Of a stretch of DNA of 30,427 bases, positions 8,377 to 16,446 are shown piece by piece. The stretch's first letter is position 1; every line of letters starts with the position of its first letter. Origin of the DNA: Flavobacteriales bacterium UBA5422. GTDB taxonomy: Bacteria; Bacteroidota; Bacteroidia; Flavobacteriales_D; Crocinitomicaceae. The notes beneath the pieces are model-generated. The model saw only the letters and a program-made list of their open reading frames with translations, was not told where the DNA came from and did not search any database. The position numbers and the translations under genes were made by a program. The DNA lies in assembly GCA_002409405.1 (NCBI GenBank), contig DHNG01000018.1, positions 1 to 30,427 of the forward strand, given 5' to 3'.

Positions 8377-9219
8377 ATGAACAGAATAAGAAGGTGGCTG
8401 ACCAATTGGCAAAAGCAGTTAAAGTTTGCTGTTTATGATCCCAAGAACTTCAATGAGGTTTTTGGCTTTACGACGTCTAAAATACGTTTCTTTTCATTGG
8501 TGTTACTCGTTTTTATCATTGCAGTTGTGCTGTTGTTTTTCCTGCTTAGCCGCACATCGTTTGGAAAAAATCTGATGACAGCGGGGACTTCTCCTGAGGA
8601 AGCAGAAATTATTGATCAACGGGTACGGATTGATTCGCTGGCAGGACAGGTTGAAGCACAAGATGCGTATATAGCCAATTTGAGGAGATTGCTGTTTGGA
8701 GACTTTCAACGGGACTCTGTCGCAAATGAGAAACCAGAGGTGAAAATAAATCCCAATTCAATCAATGCGGATCCCAGTAAAGCAGAATTGAAAGTCGGCG
8801 AAAATGTAAAGGCAGATCAATATACCAATTCTACGAAAACACCAATTGATTTTGTCCATTTCATTGCTCCTGTGAAAGGAAAAATCAGTCAACGGTTCAA
8901 TGCTAAAAACCATCCGGCGATTGATATTGTTACACCTCCGGATACTTATTTTTCTGCTTGTTTATCGGGAACAGTCATTTATTCGGACTTTTCTCAGAAA
9001 GACGGAAATATTCTTATTATTGAACATCCGAATAACTACTTATCGGTTTACAAGCACGCCCGGACGACCCTGAAAAAAGCCGGGGAAAAAGTACGGGTGG
9101 GAGATGTTCTGGGGATTGTAGGAAATTCCGGAGCGAATACATCCGGTCCTCATTTACATTTTGAATTGTGGCTCAATCAACAAGCAGTAGACCCAATGAA
9201 ATATATGCAGTTTGAATAA
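8377..9219 (+). CDS. Membrane-anchored M23 family metallopeptidase
   Basis: A probable peptidoglycan endopeptidase of the LytM/M23 type. About 37 cytoplasmic residues are followed by one transmembrane helix (about 38-58), a short coiled-coil-like linker (about 75-110), and the M23 domain (about 155-275). The zinc ligands and catalytic residues are present: H179 and D183 in NHPAIDI, H227, and the HxH pair H259/H261 in GPHLHFELW. The domain is therefore expected to be active, unlike degenerate EnvC-type LytM proteins. The topology puts the enzyme in the periplasm. Single-pass M23 proteins of this layout are often found with bactofilins in other bacteria; the bactofilin here is about 10 kb away, so a link is only a suggestion. 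It converges on uvrC with 2 nt between the stop codons. Confidence 0.9.
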   Translation: MNRIRRWLTNWQKQLKFAVYDPKNFNEVFGFTTSKIRFFSLVLLVFIIAVVLLFFLLSRTSFGKNLMTAGTSPEEAEIIDQRVRIDSLAGQVEAQDAYIANLRRLLFGDFQRDSVANEKPEVKINPNSINADPSKAELKVGENVKADQYTNSTKTPIDFVHFIAPVKGKISQRFNAKNHPAIDIVTPPDTYFSACLSGTVIYSDFSQKDGNILIIEHPNNYLSVYKHARTTLKKAGEKVRVGDVLGIVGNSGANTSGPHLHFELWLNQQAVDPMKYMQFE

Positions 9220-9221
9220 CG

Positions 9222-11018
9222 TTATTTGTTGAGGGATTGAAACAATACCGCTGCTTTTGCTTTTCCGATTACAACTTCTAATTCGTCCAGTGATGCTTCT
9301 TTGATCCGCTTCACCGATTTAAAATATTTCATCAGTTCTACCTGGGTTTTTTCACCGATTCCTTTTACTTCCAGTAGCTCGGACTGAATGGCTGATTTAC
9401 TTCGTTTATTTCGGTGGTGGGTAATTCCGAACCGGTGCGCTTCGTTTCGTAAATGTTGAATAACCTTTAAACTTTCGGAACGTTTGTCAATATAAATGGG
9501 AAGCGAGTCTCCGGGAAAGAAAATTTCTTCGAGTTTTTTTGCAATACCGACAATAGCTACCTTTCCCCTTAAATTTAAGTGATCCAAAGCAGTCATGGCT
9601 GAAGAAAGCTGTCCTTTACCACCATCAATAACAATGAGTTGTGGCAGAGATTCTTCTTCATCCAGCATGCGTTTGTAGCGACGAAACACCACCTCTTCCA
9701 TGGATGCAAAATCGTTCGGGCCTTCTACAGTCTTAATGTTAAAATGACGGTAATCTTTCTTGCTGGGTTTGGCATTTTTGAAGACAACACATGCAGATAC
9801 AGGGTTGGTTCCCTGGATATTGGAGTTGTCAAAACATTCAATGTGAACGGGCAATTCCTTGAGTCGGAAATCTTTTTTGATCTGTTCAAGGATTCGTTCC
9901 GTTGCTTTTTCCGGGTTTTTAATGCTTTCTTTTTTGCGTTTTTCCAACCGGTAGAAAGAAGCGTTTCGTTTCGAAAGCTCCAACAGACTTTTTTTGTCTC
10001 CGATTTGCGGAACGGTCAGACGGATGTCTTTGAACTCCGTTTCAAATGTGTGTTCAACAAGTACCTCTTTTGCCTGACTGTTAAATTGCTCGCGCATACG
10101 GAGTAATACATAATTAAGCACCTGTTCATCTGTTTCGTCGAGATTGGTTTTTACCTCAATGGTCAGTCCGTGAACAATTGCTCCGCTGATGATGCTCAGG
10201 TAATTGACAAAGCGTATTGTTCCGTCTTCCACCATCGTAATGACATCCACTTCGTGAATTTTCGGGGATACAATCGTCGATTTTGCCTGGAATCGCTGTA
10301 AAACTTCCAGCTTTTCTTTGACTTCCTGAGCCTCTTCAAATGCGTAAGCATCCGCATGTTCTTTCATTTGTTTTTTCAGCAAGTTGATCACGGAAGAAAT
10401 ATTCCCTTTCAGAATGGTTTCTATTGCTTCAATCTGCTGATTGTATGCTGCTTCTGATTGTCTTCCTACACACGGACCAAGGCAATTTCCGATGTGGTAT
10501 TCCAGGCAGACTTTGTATTTGCGTTCTTCCAGTTTTTGCTTGCGTAAATCAAGTGAACACGTACGAAGCGGATACAGATCCCGGATCAGTTGAAGCAACG
10601 TGTTCATGACTCTCACACTTGAATACGGTCCGAAATACATCGATCCGTCTTTTATGATGTTGCGTGTAGCGAAAACACGTGGAAACGCTTCTTTTTTGAT
10701 ACAGATCCACGGATATGTTTTGTCGTCTTTTAGCTGAATGTTGTACTTGGGCTTGTATTCTTTGATGAGGTTGTTTTCCAGCAACAGGGCGTCCAGTTCT
10801 GTATCGACAACAATGTACTGAATGTCACAGATGGCCTTAACCAACAAGCGGGTTTTGTTGTTTTCCAGCGTTTTTGAAAAGTAGGAGGTGACCCGTTTTT
10901 TAAGGTTTTTAGCCTTTCCTACATAGATAATTTCTCCTTTTTCATTGAAATACTGATACACTCCCGGTTTATCCGGTAACAGTTTAATTTTATCCAACAG
11001 TTTTTGAGCGGTATCCAT
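9222..11018 (-). CDS. uvrC: Excinuclease ABC subunit C
   Basis: Nucleotide excision repair nuclease that cuts on both sides of a lesion after recruitment by UvrB. Domains in order: GIY-YIG nuclease (about 15-95, PGVYQYF and IYVGKAKNLKKR); a four-cysteine cluster C154, C171, C179, C183, the place where an iron-sulfur cluster is reported in E. coli UvrC; the UVR motif that binds UvrB (about 205-240); the RNase H-like nuclease with D397, D465 and H528; and C-terminal tandem helix-hairpin-helix motifs (about 545-598, KGIGEKTQ). The length of 598 aa is normal and nothing is missing. A perfect -7 element lies 4 nt before the ATG, so it probably has its own promoter and is not only read from cmk. 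Confidence 0.97.
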   Translation of the reverse strand: MDTAQKLLDKIKLLPDKPGVYQYFNEKGEIIYVGKAKNLKKRVTSYFSKTLENNKTRLLVKAICDIQYIVVDTELDALLLENNLIKEYKPKYNIQLKDDKTYPWICIKKEAFPRVFATRNIIKDGSMYFGPYSSVRVMNTLLQLIRDLYPLRTCSLDLRKQKLEERKYKVCLEYHIGNCLGPCVGRQSEAAYNQQIEAIETILKGNISSVINLLKKQMKEHADAYAFEEAQEVKEKLEVLQRFQAKSTIVSPKIHEVDVITMVEDGTIRFVNYLSIISGAIVHGLTIEVKTNLDETDEQVLNYVLLRMREQFNSQAKEVLVEHTFETEFKDIRLTVPQIGDKKSLLELSKRNASFYRLEKRKKESIKNPEKATERILEQIKKDFRLKELPVHIECFDNSNIQGTNPVSACVVFKNAKPSKKDYRHFNIKTVEGPNDFASMEEVVFRRYKRMLDEEESLPQLIVIDGGKGQLSSAMTALDHLNLRGKVAIVGIAKKLEEIFFPGDSLPIYIDKRSESLKVIQHLRNEAHRFGITHHRNKRSKSAIQSELLEVKGIGEKTQVELMKYFKSVKRIKEASLDELEVVIGKAKAAVLFQSLNK

Positions 11019-11022
11019 TCTA

Positions 11023-11030
11023 CAAAAATA
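11023..11030 (-). promoter_or_regulatory. -7 promoter element for uvrC
   Basis: The minus strand reads TATTTTTG, a perfect TAnnTTTG element, followed by TAGA and the uvrC ATG at 11018. The 4-nt gap predicts a leaderless mRNA. The -33 TTG is not clear (a TTC is at the expected place). Confidence 0.55.
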
Positions 11031-11103
11031 ATCAGAAGATTTTGAATTGGAACAGACCTGTTCTTACTACTTCTGCAACACTAAAAATGGTGTTCAAGGA
11101 AAA

Positions 11104-11796
11104 TTAATAACCGAACTTCTCCCGAATAATGTTCAATACATGTGCTAACTGAGATTCCCGTGTGAAATGACTGGTGTCAATCAGGATGGCATCAGGTGTT
11201 TGAATAAGTGGTCCTTCTGCTCTTGTACGATCTATCTGATCACGTTCCTGAAGGTTTTGCAGTACACTTTCCAGAGATGCTTCAATTCCCTTGTTTTGCA
11301 TTTCCTTACGTCGTCTTTCTGCGCGGACGACAGGATCTGCGGTCACAAAAAATTTCAGATCCGCATCCGGGAAAACAACCGAACCGATGTCGCGGCCATC
11401 CATTACGACACCACCATTTTTACCCATCTCCCGTTGCGACGCCACCAACTTATACCGTACTTCTTTGATAGCAGCGACTCTTGAAACAACAGCTGCTACT
11501 TCCGGACGGCGGATGATTTCTTCTACATCTGTTCCGTTGAGAAAAAGATGTCGTTTTCCGGTCTCCTCATTTTTTTTGAAATCCAGGTGAATGTTGGGTA
11601 AAGAATCGGCTAACCGATCTGTTAGAATGACATCATCCTGAATCAGTTGATGATTGATCGCATATAATGCAACACCCCGGTACATGGCTCCGGTGTCGAT
11701 GAACGTATAATCCAGTACGTTGGCTACATCTTTTGCAATGGTACTTTTACCACAGGCTGAATAGCCATCAATGGCAATGATCAGTTGTTTGTTCAT
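11104..11796 (-). CDS. cmk: Cytidylate kinase
   Basis: Phosphorylates CMP and dCMP with ATP in pyrimidine nucleotide salvage. The P-loop GYSACGKST is at residues 11-19, the substrate-binding DTGAMYR at 34-40, the GRDIGSVVFPDA segment at about 134-145 and the lid-region ERDQIDRTRAEGPL at about 184-197, all as expected for bacterial Cmk. At 230 aa it is full length. It lies 85 nt upstream of uvrC on the same strand. Two adjacent TAnnTTTG elements lie directly before its start codon. Confidence 0.96.
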   Translation of the reverse strand: MNKQLIIAIDGYSACGKSTIAKDVANVLDYTFIDTGAMYRGVALYAINHQLIQDDVILTDRLADSLPNIHLDFKKNEETGKRHLFLNGTDVEEIIRRPEVAAVVSRVAAIKEVRYKLVASQREMGKNGGVVMDGRDIGSVVFPDADLKFFVTADPVVRAERRRKEMQNKGIEASLESVLQNLQERDQIDRTRAEGPLIQTPDAILIDTSHFTRESQLAHVLNIIREKFGY

Positions 11797-11800
11797 GTGA

Positions 11801-11816
11801 CAAATCTACAAAAATA
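11801..11816 (-). promoter_or_regulatory. Tandem -7 promoter elements for cmk
   Basis: Two perfect TAnnTTTG elements lie back to back on the minus strand: TATTTTTG (11809-11816) and TAGATTTG (11801-11808). The nearer one is followed by TCAC and the ATG, the same 4-nt gap seen at uvrC and at the EI24 gene. The pair could give two start sites 8 nt apart, one leaderless and one with a very short leader. Confidence 0.5.
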
Positions 11817-11833
11817 CCAGTACAAGGAATGCA

Positions 11834-12235
11834 TTAACTTCTTTCCTGGCAGAGTTCCACCAACATTCCATTCGTAGATTTAGGATGAAGGAAGGCAATC
11901 AGTTTATTGTCGGCTCCTTCTTTCGGAGTACGTTGAATCAGTTGAAAACCTGTTTGTTCCAACCGTTCTATTTCAGCTTCAATGTCTTCCACGTCAAATG
12001 CGACATGATGAATTCCCGGACCTCGTTTTTCAATGTATTTAGCAATTGGTGACTGTGGATCTGTTGCTGCAACCAACTCAATTTTCGATTCTCCGACATG
12101 AAAAAATGCCGTCTTTACAAATTCCGAACCAACCTCCTCAATTTTATAACAAGGAGTATTCAACAGTTGCTCATATAGTGCGATGGTTTCTTCCAAATTG
12201 GTAACCGCAATTCCTAAATGTTCTATTTTTCTCAT
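11834..12235 (-). CDS. mce: Methylmalonyl-CoA epimerase
   Basis: A 133-aa vicinal-oxygen-chelate protein that interconverts the epimers of methylmalonyl-CoA in the propionyl-CoA/succinyl-CoA pathway. Two beta-alpha-beta-beta-beta halves are visible. The metal ligands can be placed at H6 (KIEHLGIAV), E53 (SKIELVA), H77 (PGIHHVAFDV) and E127 (GMLVELCQ). E53 sits where the Propionibacterium enzyme has Gln. The mutase subunits are not in the window. It lies 37 nt upstream of cmk on the same strand. Confidence 0.9.
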   Translation of the reverse strand: MRKIEHLGIAVTNLEETIALYEQLLNTPCYKIEEVGSEFVKTAFFHVGESKIELVAATDPQSPIAKYIEKRGPGIHHVAFDVEDIEAEIERLEQTGFQLIQRTPKEGADNKLIAFLHPKSTNGMLVELCQERS

Positions 12236-12249
12236 GCAATGTAAATTTA

Positions 12250-12276
12250 AAAAAAAAGACCTGATTGCCCAGGTCT
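12250..12276 (-). terminator. Intrinsic terminator after the 268-aa secreted protein gene
   Basis: Stem AGACCTG (12257-12263) with CAGGTCT (12270-12276) and a 6-nt loop. On the minus strand it is followed by a run of T residues (A-run at about 12249-12257 on the plus strand). It separates the gene at 12299-13105 from mce. Confidence 0.85.
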
Positions 12277-12298
12277 CTTCATTTATTTTCGTGTTGAA

Positions 12299-13105
12299 TT
12301 ACTTCTTTACAAACTTCTCGTTGATGTTGTCGAAATTAATGTAGTAAACACCTTTCAACAGGTTGGAGCAGTTAACGGAACTTCCCACTCCTTTTTTAAC
12401 AATGTTTCCGTACGCGTCGTAAATTTCATAACGGGTTTCTACCGGAGTTCCGTTTGAAGTGAATTGAATGTCGTCTTTTACAATCGCCGGTGATTTGACA
12501 ACAGCAGCAATTTTTGAGCTGAATTTTACTTGATTAGAAACACGTTTTTCTCCTGAATGGTCAATTTGTACTACTCTGAATACGTTTTCTCCTGAATGCG
12601 GTGTTACTTTGAATTCATATTTGTTGGTTCCTGAACTTCCGATTCCATCAACCTCACCAACAGCAACCCATTTATTCCATCGGTATTGCTCAATGATGTA
12701 TGGTAATTTACCATTTTCATTATTTGTTTCCCATTTTAGTTTGTCTTCAGACACATTAATCGAAAGTACGTTGAATGTGGAACGTGGAAGCAAAACCTCC
12801 GGGTTTAGAATTTTTGGTTTACAACCATCGTGATGCTCAATAACAATGAAAACAGGCTCGCCCAGTGCAATATTGAAAATACCAAAATCAATTTCGAATG
12901 CTCCTGAACCGGTTCCTCCCGGCATAATGTCTCCGTTCACTGTTACTTTTGTTGCACAGTAACCAAAACCTTCGTCATCAATGGGATTTTGCACATACAG
13001 GTTTTTTCCCTGATACGTGCCCTCAATGGACAACGCAGAAAGGGCGACGTCACTGAAAAACAGTAATAATAGAGTGAGGAGAATGTATGTTCTTTTCATT
13101 TTCAT
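12299..13105 (-). CDS. Secreted protein with type A-like T9SS sorting domain
   Basis: A 268-aa protein of unknown function. A signal peptide covers about residues 1-24 (hydrophobic ILLTLLLLFF, likely cleavage near ALSA). The middle is beta-rich, with a fibronectin/Ig-like look. The last 75 or so residues, with YEIYDAYGNIVKKG and LLKGVYYINFDN and a final KFVKK, resemble the type A T9SS C-terminal sorting domain (Por_Secre_tail), so export to the cell surface or medium by the T9SS is likely. A second ATG lies two codons in (13099); either start keeps the signal peptide. A terminator follows immediately, so it is probably a single-gene transcript. No enzymatic motif is visible. Confidence 0.75.
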   Translation of the reverse strand: MKMKRTYILLTLLLLFFSDVALSALSIEGTYQGKNLYVQNPIDDEGFGYCATKVTVNGDIMPGGTGSGAFEIDFGIFNIALGEPVFIVIEHHDGCKPKILNPEVLLPRSTFNVLSINVSEDKLKWETNNENGKLPYIIEQYRWNKWVAVGEVDGIGSSGTNKYEFKVTPHSGENVFRVVQIDHSGEKRVSNQVKFSSKIAAVVKSPAIVKDDIQFTSNGTPVETRYEIYDAYGNIVKKGVGSSVNCSNLLKGVYYINFDNINEKFVKK

Positions 13106-13115
13106 TCAGTATAAA

Positions 13116-13144
13116 CAGAAATAGTGATTTGAGTAATGTATCAA
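13116..13144 (-). promoter_or_regulatory. Candidate promoter of the 268-aa secreted protein gene
   Basis: On the minus strand: TTG (13142-13144), 18-nt spacer, TATTTCTG (13116-13123, one mismatch to TAnnTTTG), then 10 nt to the ATG at 13105. Confidence 0.4.
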
Positions 13145-13320
13145 AAATCAAGTGCAATATTACTTCCATTTTTTGACAAATCAAAAATAATTCTCTTTAA
13201 ATTGGGAGCGATTGTTAAAAAAATCATTTTAAGGTTTTTGCATGTTTGTTTTTTTAACAGTACCCCGGTTGTACCGGACTTAAAATAACGGAGAATTCTT
13301 CTTCTTTGAAGAATCTTGAT

Positions 13321-13328
13321 TACCTTCG
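13321..13328 (+). promoter_or_regulatory. -7-like element for the nitronate monooxygenase gene
   Basis: TACCTTCG has one mismatch to TAnnTTTG. It lies 10 nt before the ATG at 13339 and 19 nt before the ATG at 13348. It overlaps the upstream extension of the reading frame, which argues against the TTG start at 13306. No clear -33 TTG. Confidence 0.35.
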
Positions 13329-13347
13329 TAGTATCTCAATGTTAGAA

Positions 13348-14301
13348 ATGAAAAACAGAATTACAGCTTTATTTAATATCGATTATCCCATTGTTCAGGC
13401 AGGAATGATTTGGTGTTCAGGATGGGAACTGGCGGCAGCTGTTTCCAATGCCGGTGGATTGGGAATCATTGGCTCGGGATCTATGTATCCGGAGATTTTG
13501 GAGGAACACATTCAGAAATGCCAGAAAGCGACAAACAAACCGTTTGGGGTTAATCTGCCGATGCTTTACCCGGACATTGACAAACACATTGAAACAATTA
13601 TTAAGTACAAGGTGCCGATTGTTTTTACCTCTGCAGGAAATCCGAAAACGTGGACCAGTCATTTGAAAAGTCATGGGATTACAGTGGTACACGTTGTATC
13701 CAGTGTAAAGTTTGCACTCAAGGCACAGGAAGCAGGTGTCGACGCAGTAGTTGCAGAAGGATTTGAAGCCGGAGGACACAACGGACGTGATGAAACGACC
13801 ACTTTTTGCCTCATTCCCGGTGTTGCAAATGAATTAACTATTCCGTTGATTGCAGCCGGAGGTATTGGTACCGGAAGAGGAATGCTCGCAGCAATGAACC
13901 TGGGTGCGGACGGTGTACAAGTTGGTAGTCGTTTTATTGCAACTCCTGAATCAAGTGCGCACGACCATTTCAAAAAAGCGATTTTGGCAATGGGGGAAGG
14001 AGACACTCAGTTGACTCTAAAAGAGTTGACCCCTGTTCGGTTGGTAAAAAATGAATTTTACAAACGGGTAGAACAAGCATATGATAAAGGAGCTTCGGTG
14101 GAAGACTTAACAGCATTGCTCGGTAGAGGAAGAGCCAAAAAAGGAATGTTTGAGGGGGATCTGATTGAAGGTGAACTGGAAGTCGGACAAATCTCAGGAT
14201 TGATTAAAGAAATTAAACCGGCCGCTGAAATAGTAAAAGAATTGATTGACGAATACAGACAGGCATTGAACGAACAGACCACATCAAAATTTAATTTCTG
14301 A
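13348..14301 (+). CDS. Nitronate monooxygenase-like FMN enzyme (NPD family)
   Basis: A TIM-barrel FMN protein of the 2-nitropropane dioxygenase family. It begins MKNRITALFNIDYPIVQAGM, which matches the usual family start. EGFEAGGHNGRDE (about 141-153 from this start) contains the conserved GGHxG loop, and AAGGIGTG and GADGVQVGSRF are phosphate-binding segments of the barrel. Members oxidise alkyl nitronates; some relatives are FabK enoyl-ACP reductases, so the substrate is not certain. In-frame starts also exist at 13339 (ATG) and 13306 (TTG); 13348 fits the family best. Its TGA overlaps the next ATG by 1 nt (TGATG), which suggests translational coupling to the M16 protease gene. Confidence 0.85.
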   Translation: MKNRITALFNIDYPIVQAGMIWCSGWELAAAVSNAGGLGIIGSGSMYPEILEEHIQKCQKATNKPFGVNLPMLYPDIDKHIETIIKYKVPIVFTSAGNPKTWTSHLKSHGITVVHVVSSVKFALKAQEAGVDAVVAEGFEAGGHNGRDETTTFCLIPGVANELTIPLIAAGGIGTGRGMLAAMNLGADGVQVGSRFIATPESSAHDHFKKAILAMGEGDTQLTLKELTPVRLVKNEFYKRVEQAYDKGASVEDLTALLGRGRAKKGMFEGDLIEGELEVGQISGLIKEIKPAAEIVKELIDEYRQALNEQTTSKFNF

Positions 14302-15542
14302 TGATACAATACGAAAAATTCACACTGGAAAACGGACTAACGGTTCTTTTTCATAAAGATACAACGACTCCGATGGCGGTTGTCAACACATTATACGATG
14401 TCGGAGCGCGTGACGAAGACGAATCCAAAACGGGTTTCGCTCACTTGTTTGAACACTTGATGTTTGGCGGATCTGTTAACATTCCTGAGTTTGACACTCC
14501 TTTGCAGAATGCAGGTGGTGAGAACAATGCGTTTACATCCAATGATATTACGAATTACTACGATGTCGTTCCTTCCCAAAACCTGGAAACGGCTTTGTGG
14601 TTGGAGAGCGATCGAATGTTATCCCTGGCATTTACGCCAAAGAGCCTGGAAGTACAGCGAAGCGTCGTAATCGAAGAGTTCAAGCAACGGTATTTGAATC
14701 AACCCTATGGAGATGTGTGGTTGGAGCTACGTCCGCTGGCGTATCGTGTACATCCCTATAAATGGGCAACCATTGGAAAGGAAATCAAGCACATCGAAGA
14801 GGCAACAATGGAAGATGTAAAGGCATTTTTCAAAAAATATTACACTCCTTCCAATGCTATTTTATGTATTGCAGGGGACTTTGAACTGAATGAAGTAAAA
14901 GAACAGGTTGAAAAATGGTATGGTGATATTCCTTCCGGGGATAAATATGCACGGATGCTTAAAAAAGAACCGAATCAGACTGAATTCAGAGAAAAAATCA
15001 TCGAACGGGAAGTGCCGGTAGATGCGTTTTATTACGCATTTAAAATGCCGGAACGCAAAAACCCGGATTATTACCTTGCAGATGTACTCTCTGATGCATT
15101 AGGAAGGGATAAATCTTCCCGGCTGTACAAGCGGTTGAAGAAAGAACTGGAGTTGGTGTCGGAAATTTCTGCTTATATTACAGGTTCCCTGGATGAAGGG
15201 TTGCTAATTATCTCCGGACGTTTATCCAATGGTGTTTCGTTTGAACAACTGGACGAGGAACTGTGGAATATCCTGAGCGATTTGCAACACCACAAAATTG
15301 AAGAAAATGAGTTGAAACGACTGATGATCAAGATCAGGACAGCGAAAGAGTTCCAGGAGCAAGGATTGCTGAACAGAGCGATGAACCTGTGTCTGTTTGA
15401 ATTGTTGGGAGATGCCAATGGGATCAACGAAGAAGCACTGATTTACGAAAAAATCACATCCAATGATTTGCTGCGTATTTCCAAGCAACTTTTGCGAAAA
15501 ACCAATTGTTCGTTGCTAAAAGTGCAGGCAATCAAAAAGTGA
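14301..15542 (+). CDS. M16 family zinc peptidase
   Basis: A pitrilysin/processing-peptidase-type protein of 413 aa. The inverted zinc motif HxxEH is present as H48, E51, H52 (AHLFEHLMFGG), and the third ligand is likely E125 or E126 in VVIEEFKQR. The protein has the two homologous halves usual for M16B proteins. No signal peptide is seen, so its place in the cell is uncertain. Bacteria often encode M16 proteins as an active/inactive pair; only the active-type half is found here. The start overlaps the stop of the nitronate monooxygenase gene by 1 nt. Confidence 0.92.
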   Translation: MIQYEKFTLENGLTVLFHKDTTTPMAVVNTLYDVGARDEDESKTGFAHLFEHLMFGGSVNIPEFDTPLQNAGGENNAFTSNDITNYYDVVPSQNLETALWLESDRMLSLAFTPKSLEVQRSVVIEEFKQRYLNQPYGDVWLELRPLAYRVHPYKWATIGKEIKHIEEATMEDVKAFFKKYYTPSNAILCIAGDFELNEVKEQVEKWYGDIPSGDKYARMLKKEPNQTEFREKIIEREVPVDAFYYAFKMPERKNPDYYLADVLSDALGRDKSSRLYKRLKKELELVSEISAYITGSLDEGLLIISGRLSNGVSFEQLDEELWNILSDLQHHKIEENELKRLMIKIRTAKEFQEQGLLNRAMNLCLFELLGDANGINEEALIYEKITSNDLLRISKQLLRKTNCSLLKVQAIKK

Positions 15543-15587
15543 TATAAAAGCGGTAATACAGGTCATTAAGTTCGGTTAATGGCATCC

Positions 15588-15618
15588 TTTGCAATTATGT
15601 GTGATTTTTTTATTTTTG
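15588..15618 (+). promoter_or_regulatory. Textbook Bacteroidota promoter for yebC
   Basis: TTTG (-33, 15588-15591), exactly 19 nt, then TATTTTTG (-7, 15611-15618). Both elements match the Bacteroidota housekeeping sigma consensus. The predicted start near 15622 gives a leader of about 43 nt before the ATG at 15665. Confidence 0.75.
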
Positions 15619-15664
15619 CATCCTTAAAAACCTGAAAAAAAGTAACTAGAAATAACAATACATC

Positions 15665-16375
15665 ATGGGAAGAGCGTTTGAATACCGTAGAGCAGCAAAA
15701 GAGAAACGTTGGGATAAAATGTCAAAATTGTTTCCGAAACTGGGAAAAGCAATTACAATGGCCGCCAAAGAAGGTACCTCTGATCCGGACATGAATTCAG
15801 CGCTGCGTACTGCCATTCGAAACGCGAAGGCACAAAACATGCCGAAAGATAATATTGATGCGGCGATCAAGCGTGCAACTGCAAAAGATGCGGAAGCCTA
15901 TTCAGAAATTAACTACGAAGGAAAAGGACCACACGGCGTATTGGTATTCGTAGAATGTGCCACAGACAATCCTACACGTACCGTTGCGAATGTAAAATCT
16001 TACTTCAACAAAGCAGGAGGAGGTGTTGTTCCGAATGGTTCATTGGAATTCATGTTCAATAGAAAAGCAGTGTTTGAATTTACCAAAACGGATAACATTG
16101 ATGTGGATGAACTGGAACTGGAATTGATCGATGCCGGTCTGGAACAAATCGAAGTGAATGAAGACAAAGTATTTGTGTACGGAGATTATACCTCATTTGG
16201 GTCGTTAAGTGCGGCACTGGAAGGATTAAATATTGATGTTGAAAAATCAACCTTGCAGCGCATTCCGACATCTCCGGTAGAATTCACAGAAGAACAACTG
16301 GTTGATATTGAAAAAATGTTGGATAAGATCGAAGACGATGACGACATCCAACAGGTTTTTACCAACATTGCATGA
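15665..16375 (+). CDS. YebC/PmpR/TACO1 family protein
   Basis: A 236-aa protein starting MGRAFEYRRAAKEKRWDKMS, the conserved opening of the YebC family. The AALRTAIRNAKAQNMPKDNID-like stretch (about 45-65) and the GKGPHGVLVFVECATDNPTRT stretch (about 83-103) are hallmarks. The family was first described as transcriptional regulators; recent work ties members to translation of difficult sequences such as polyproline stretches, like human TACO1. The C-terminus is acidic (EDDDDI). Likely monocistronic, from the promoter at 15588-15618. Confidence 0.95.
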   Translation: MGRAFEYRRAAKEKRWDKMSKLFPKLGKAITMAAKEGTSDPDMNSALRTAIRNAKAQNMPKDNIDAAIKRATAKDAEAYSEINYEGKGPHGVLVFVECATDNPTRTVANVKSYFNKAGGGVVPNGSLEFMFNRKAVFEFTKTDNIDVDELELELIDAGLEQIEVNEDKVFVYGDYTSFGSLSAALEGLNIDVEKSTLQRIPTSPVEFTEEQLVDIEKMLDKIEDDDDIQQVFTNIA

Positions 16376-16393
16376 TAAATTCAGGCCCATGCA

Positions 16394-16415
16394 CAATAAA
16401 ACGTTGATTTTATTG
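16394..16415 (+). terminator. Weak AT-rich hairpin after yebC
   Basis: Perfect 8-bp stem CAATAAAA / TTTTATTG with a 6-nt loop, followed by TTTAT. The stem has only one GC pair, so it is a weak terminator at best, but it is the only candidate between yebC and sprE. Confidence 0.3.
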
Positions 16416-16446
16416 TTTATATAAGGCTTGTTAAGCTAATTAGTGA

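Noticed and set aside
13306..13347. TTG-initiated extension of the nitronate monooxygenase frame
   Set aside because: The extension overlaps a -7-like element, has no family similarity, and the family start MKNRIT fits the ATG at 13348.
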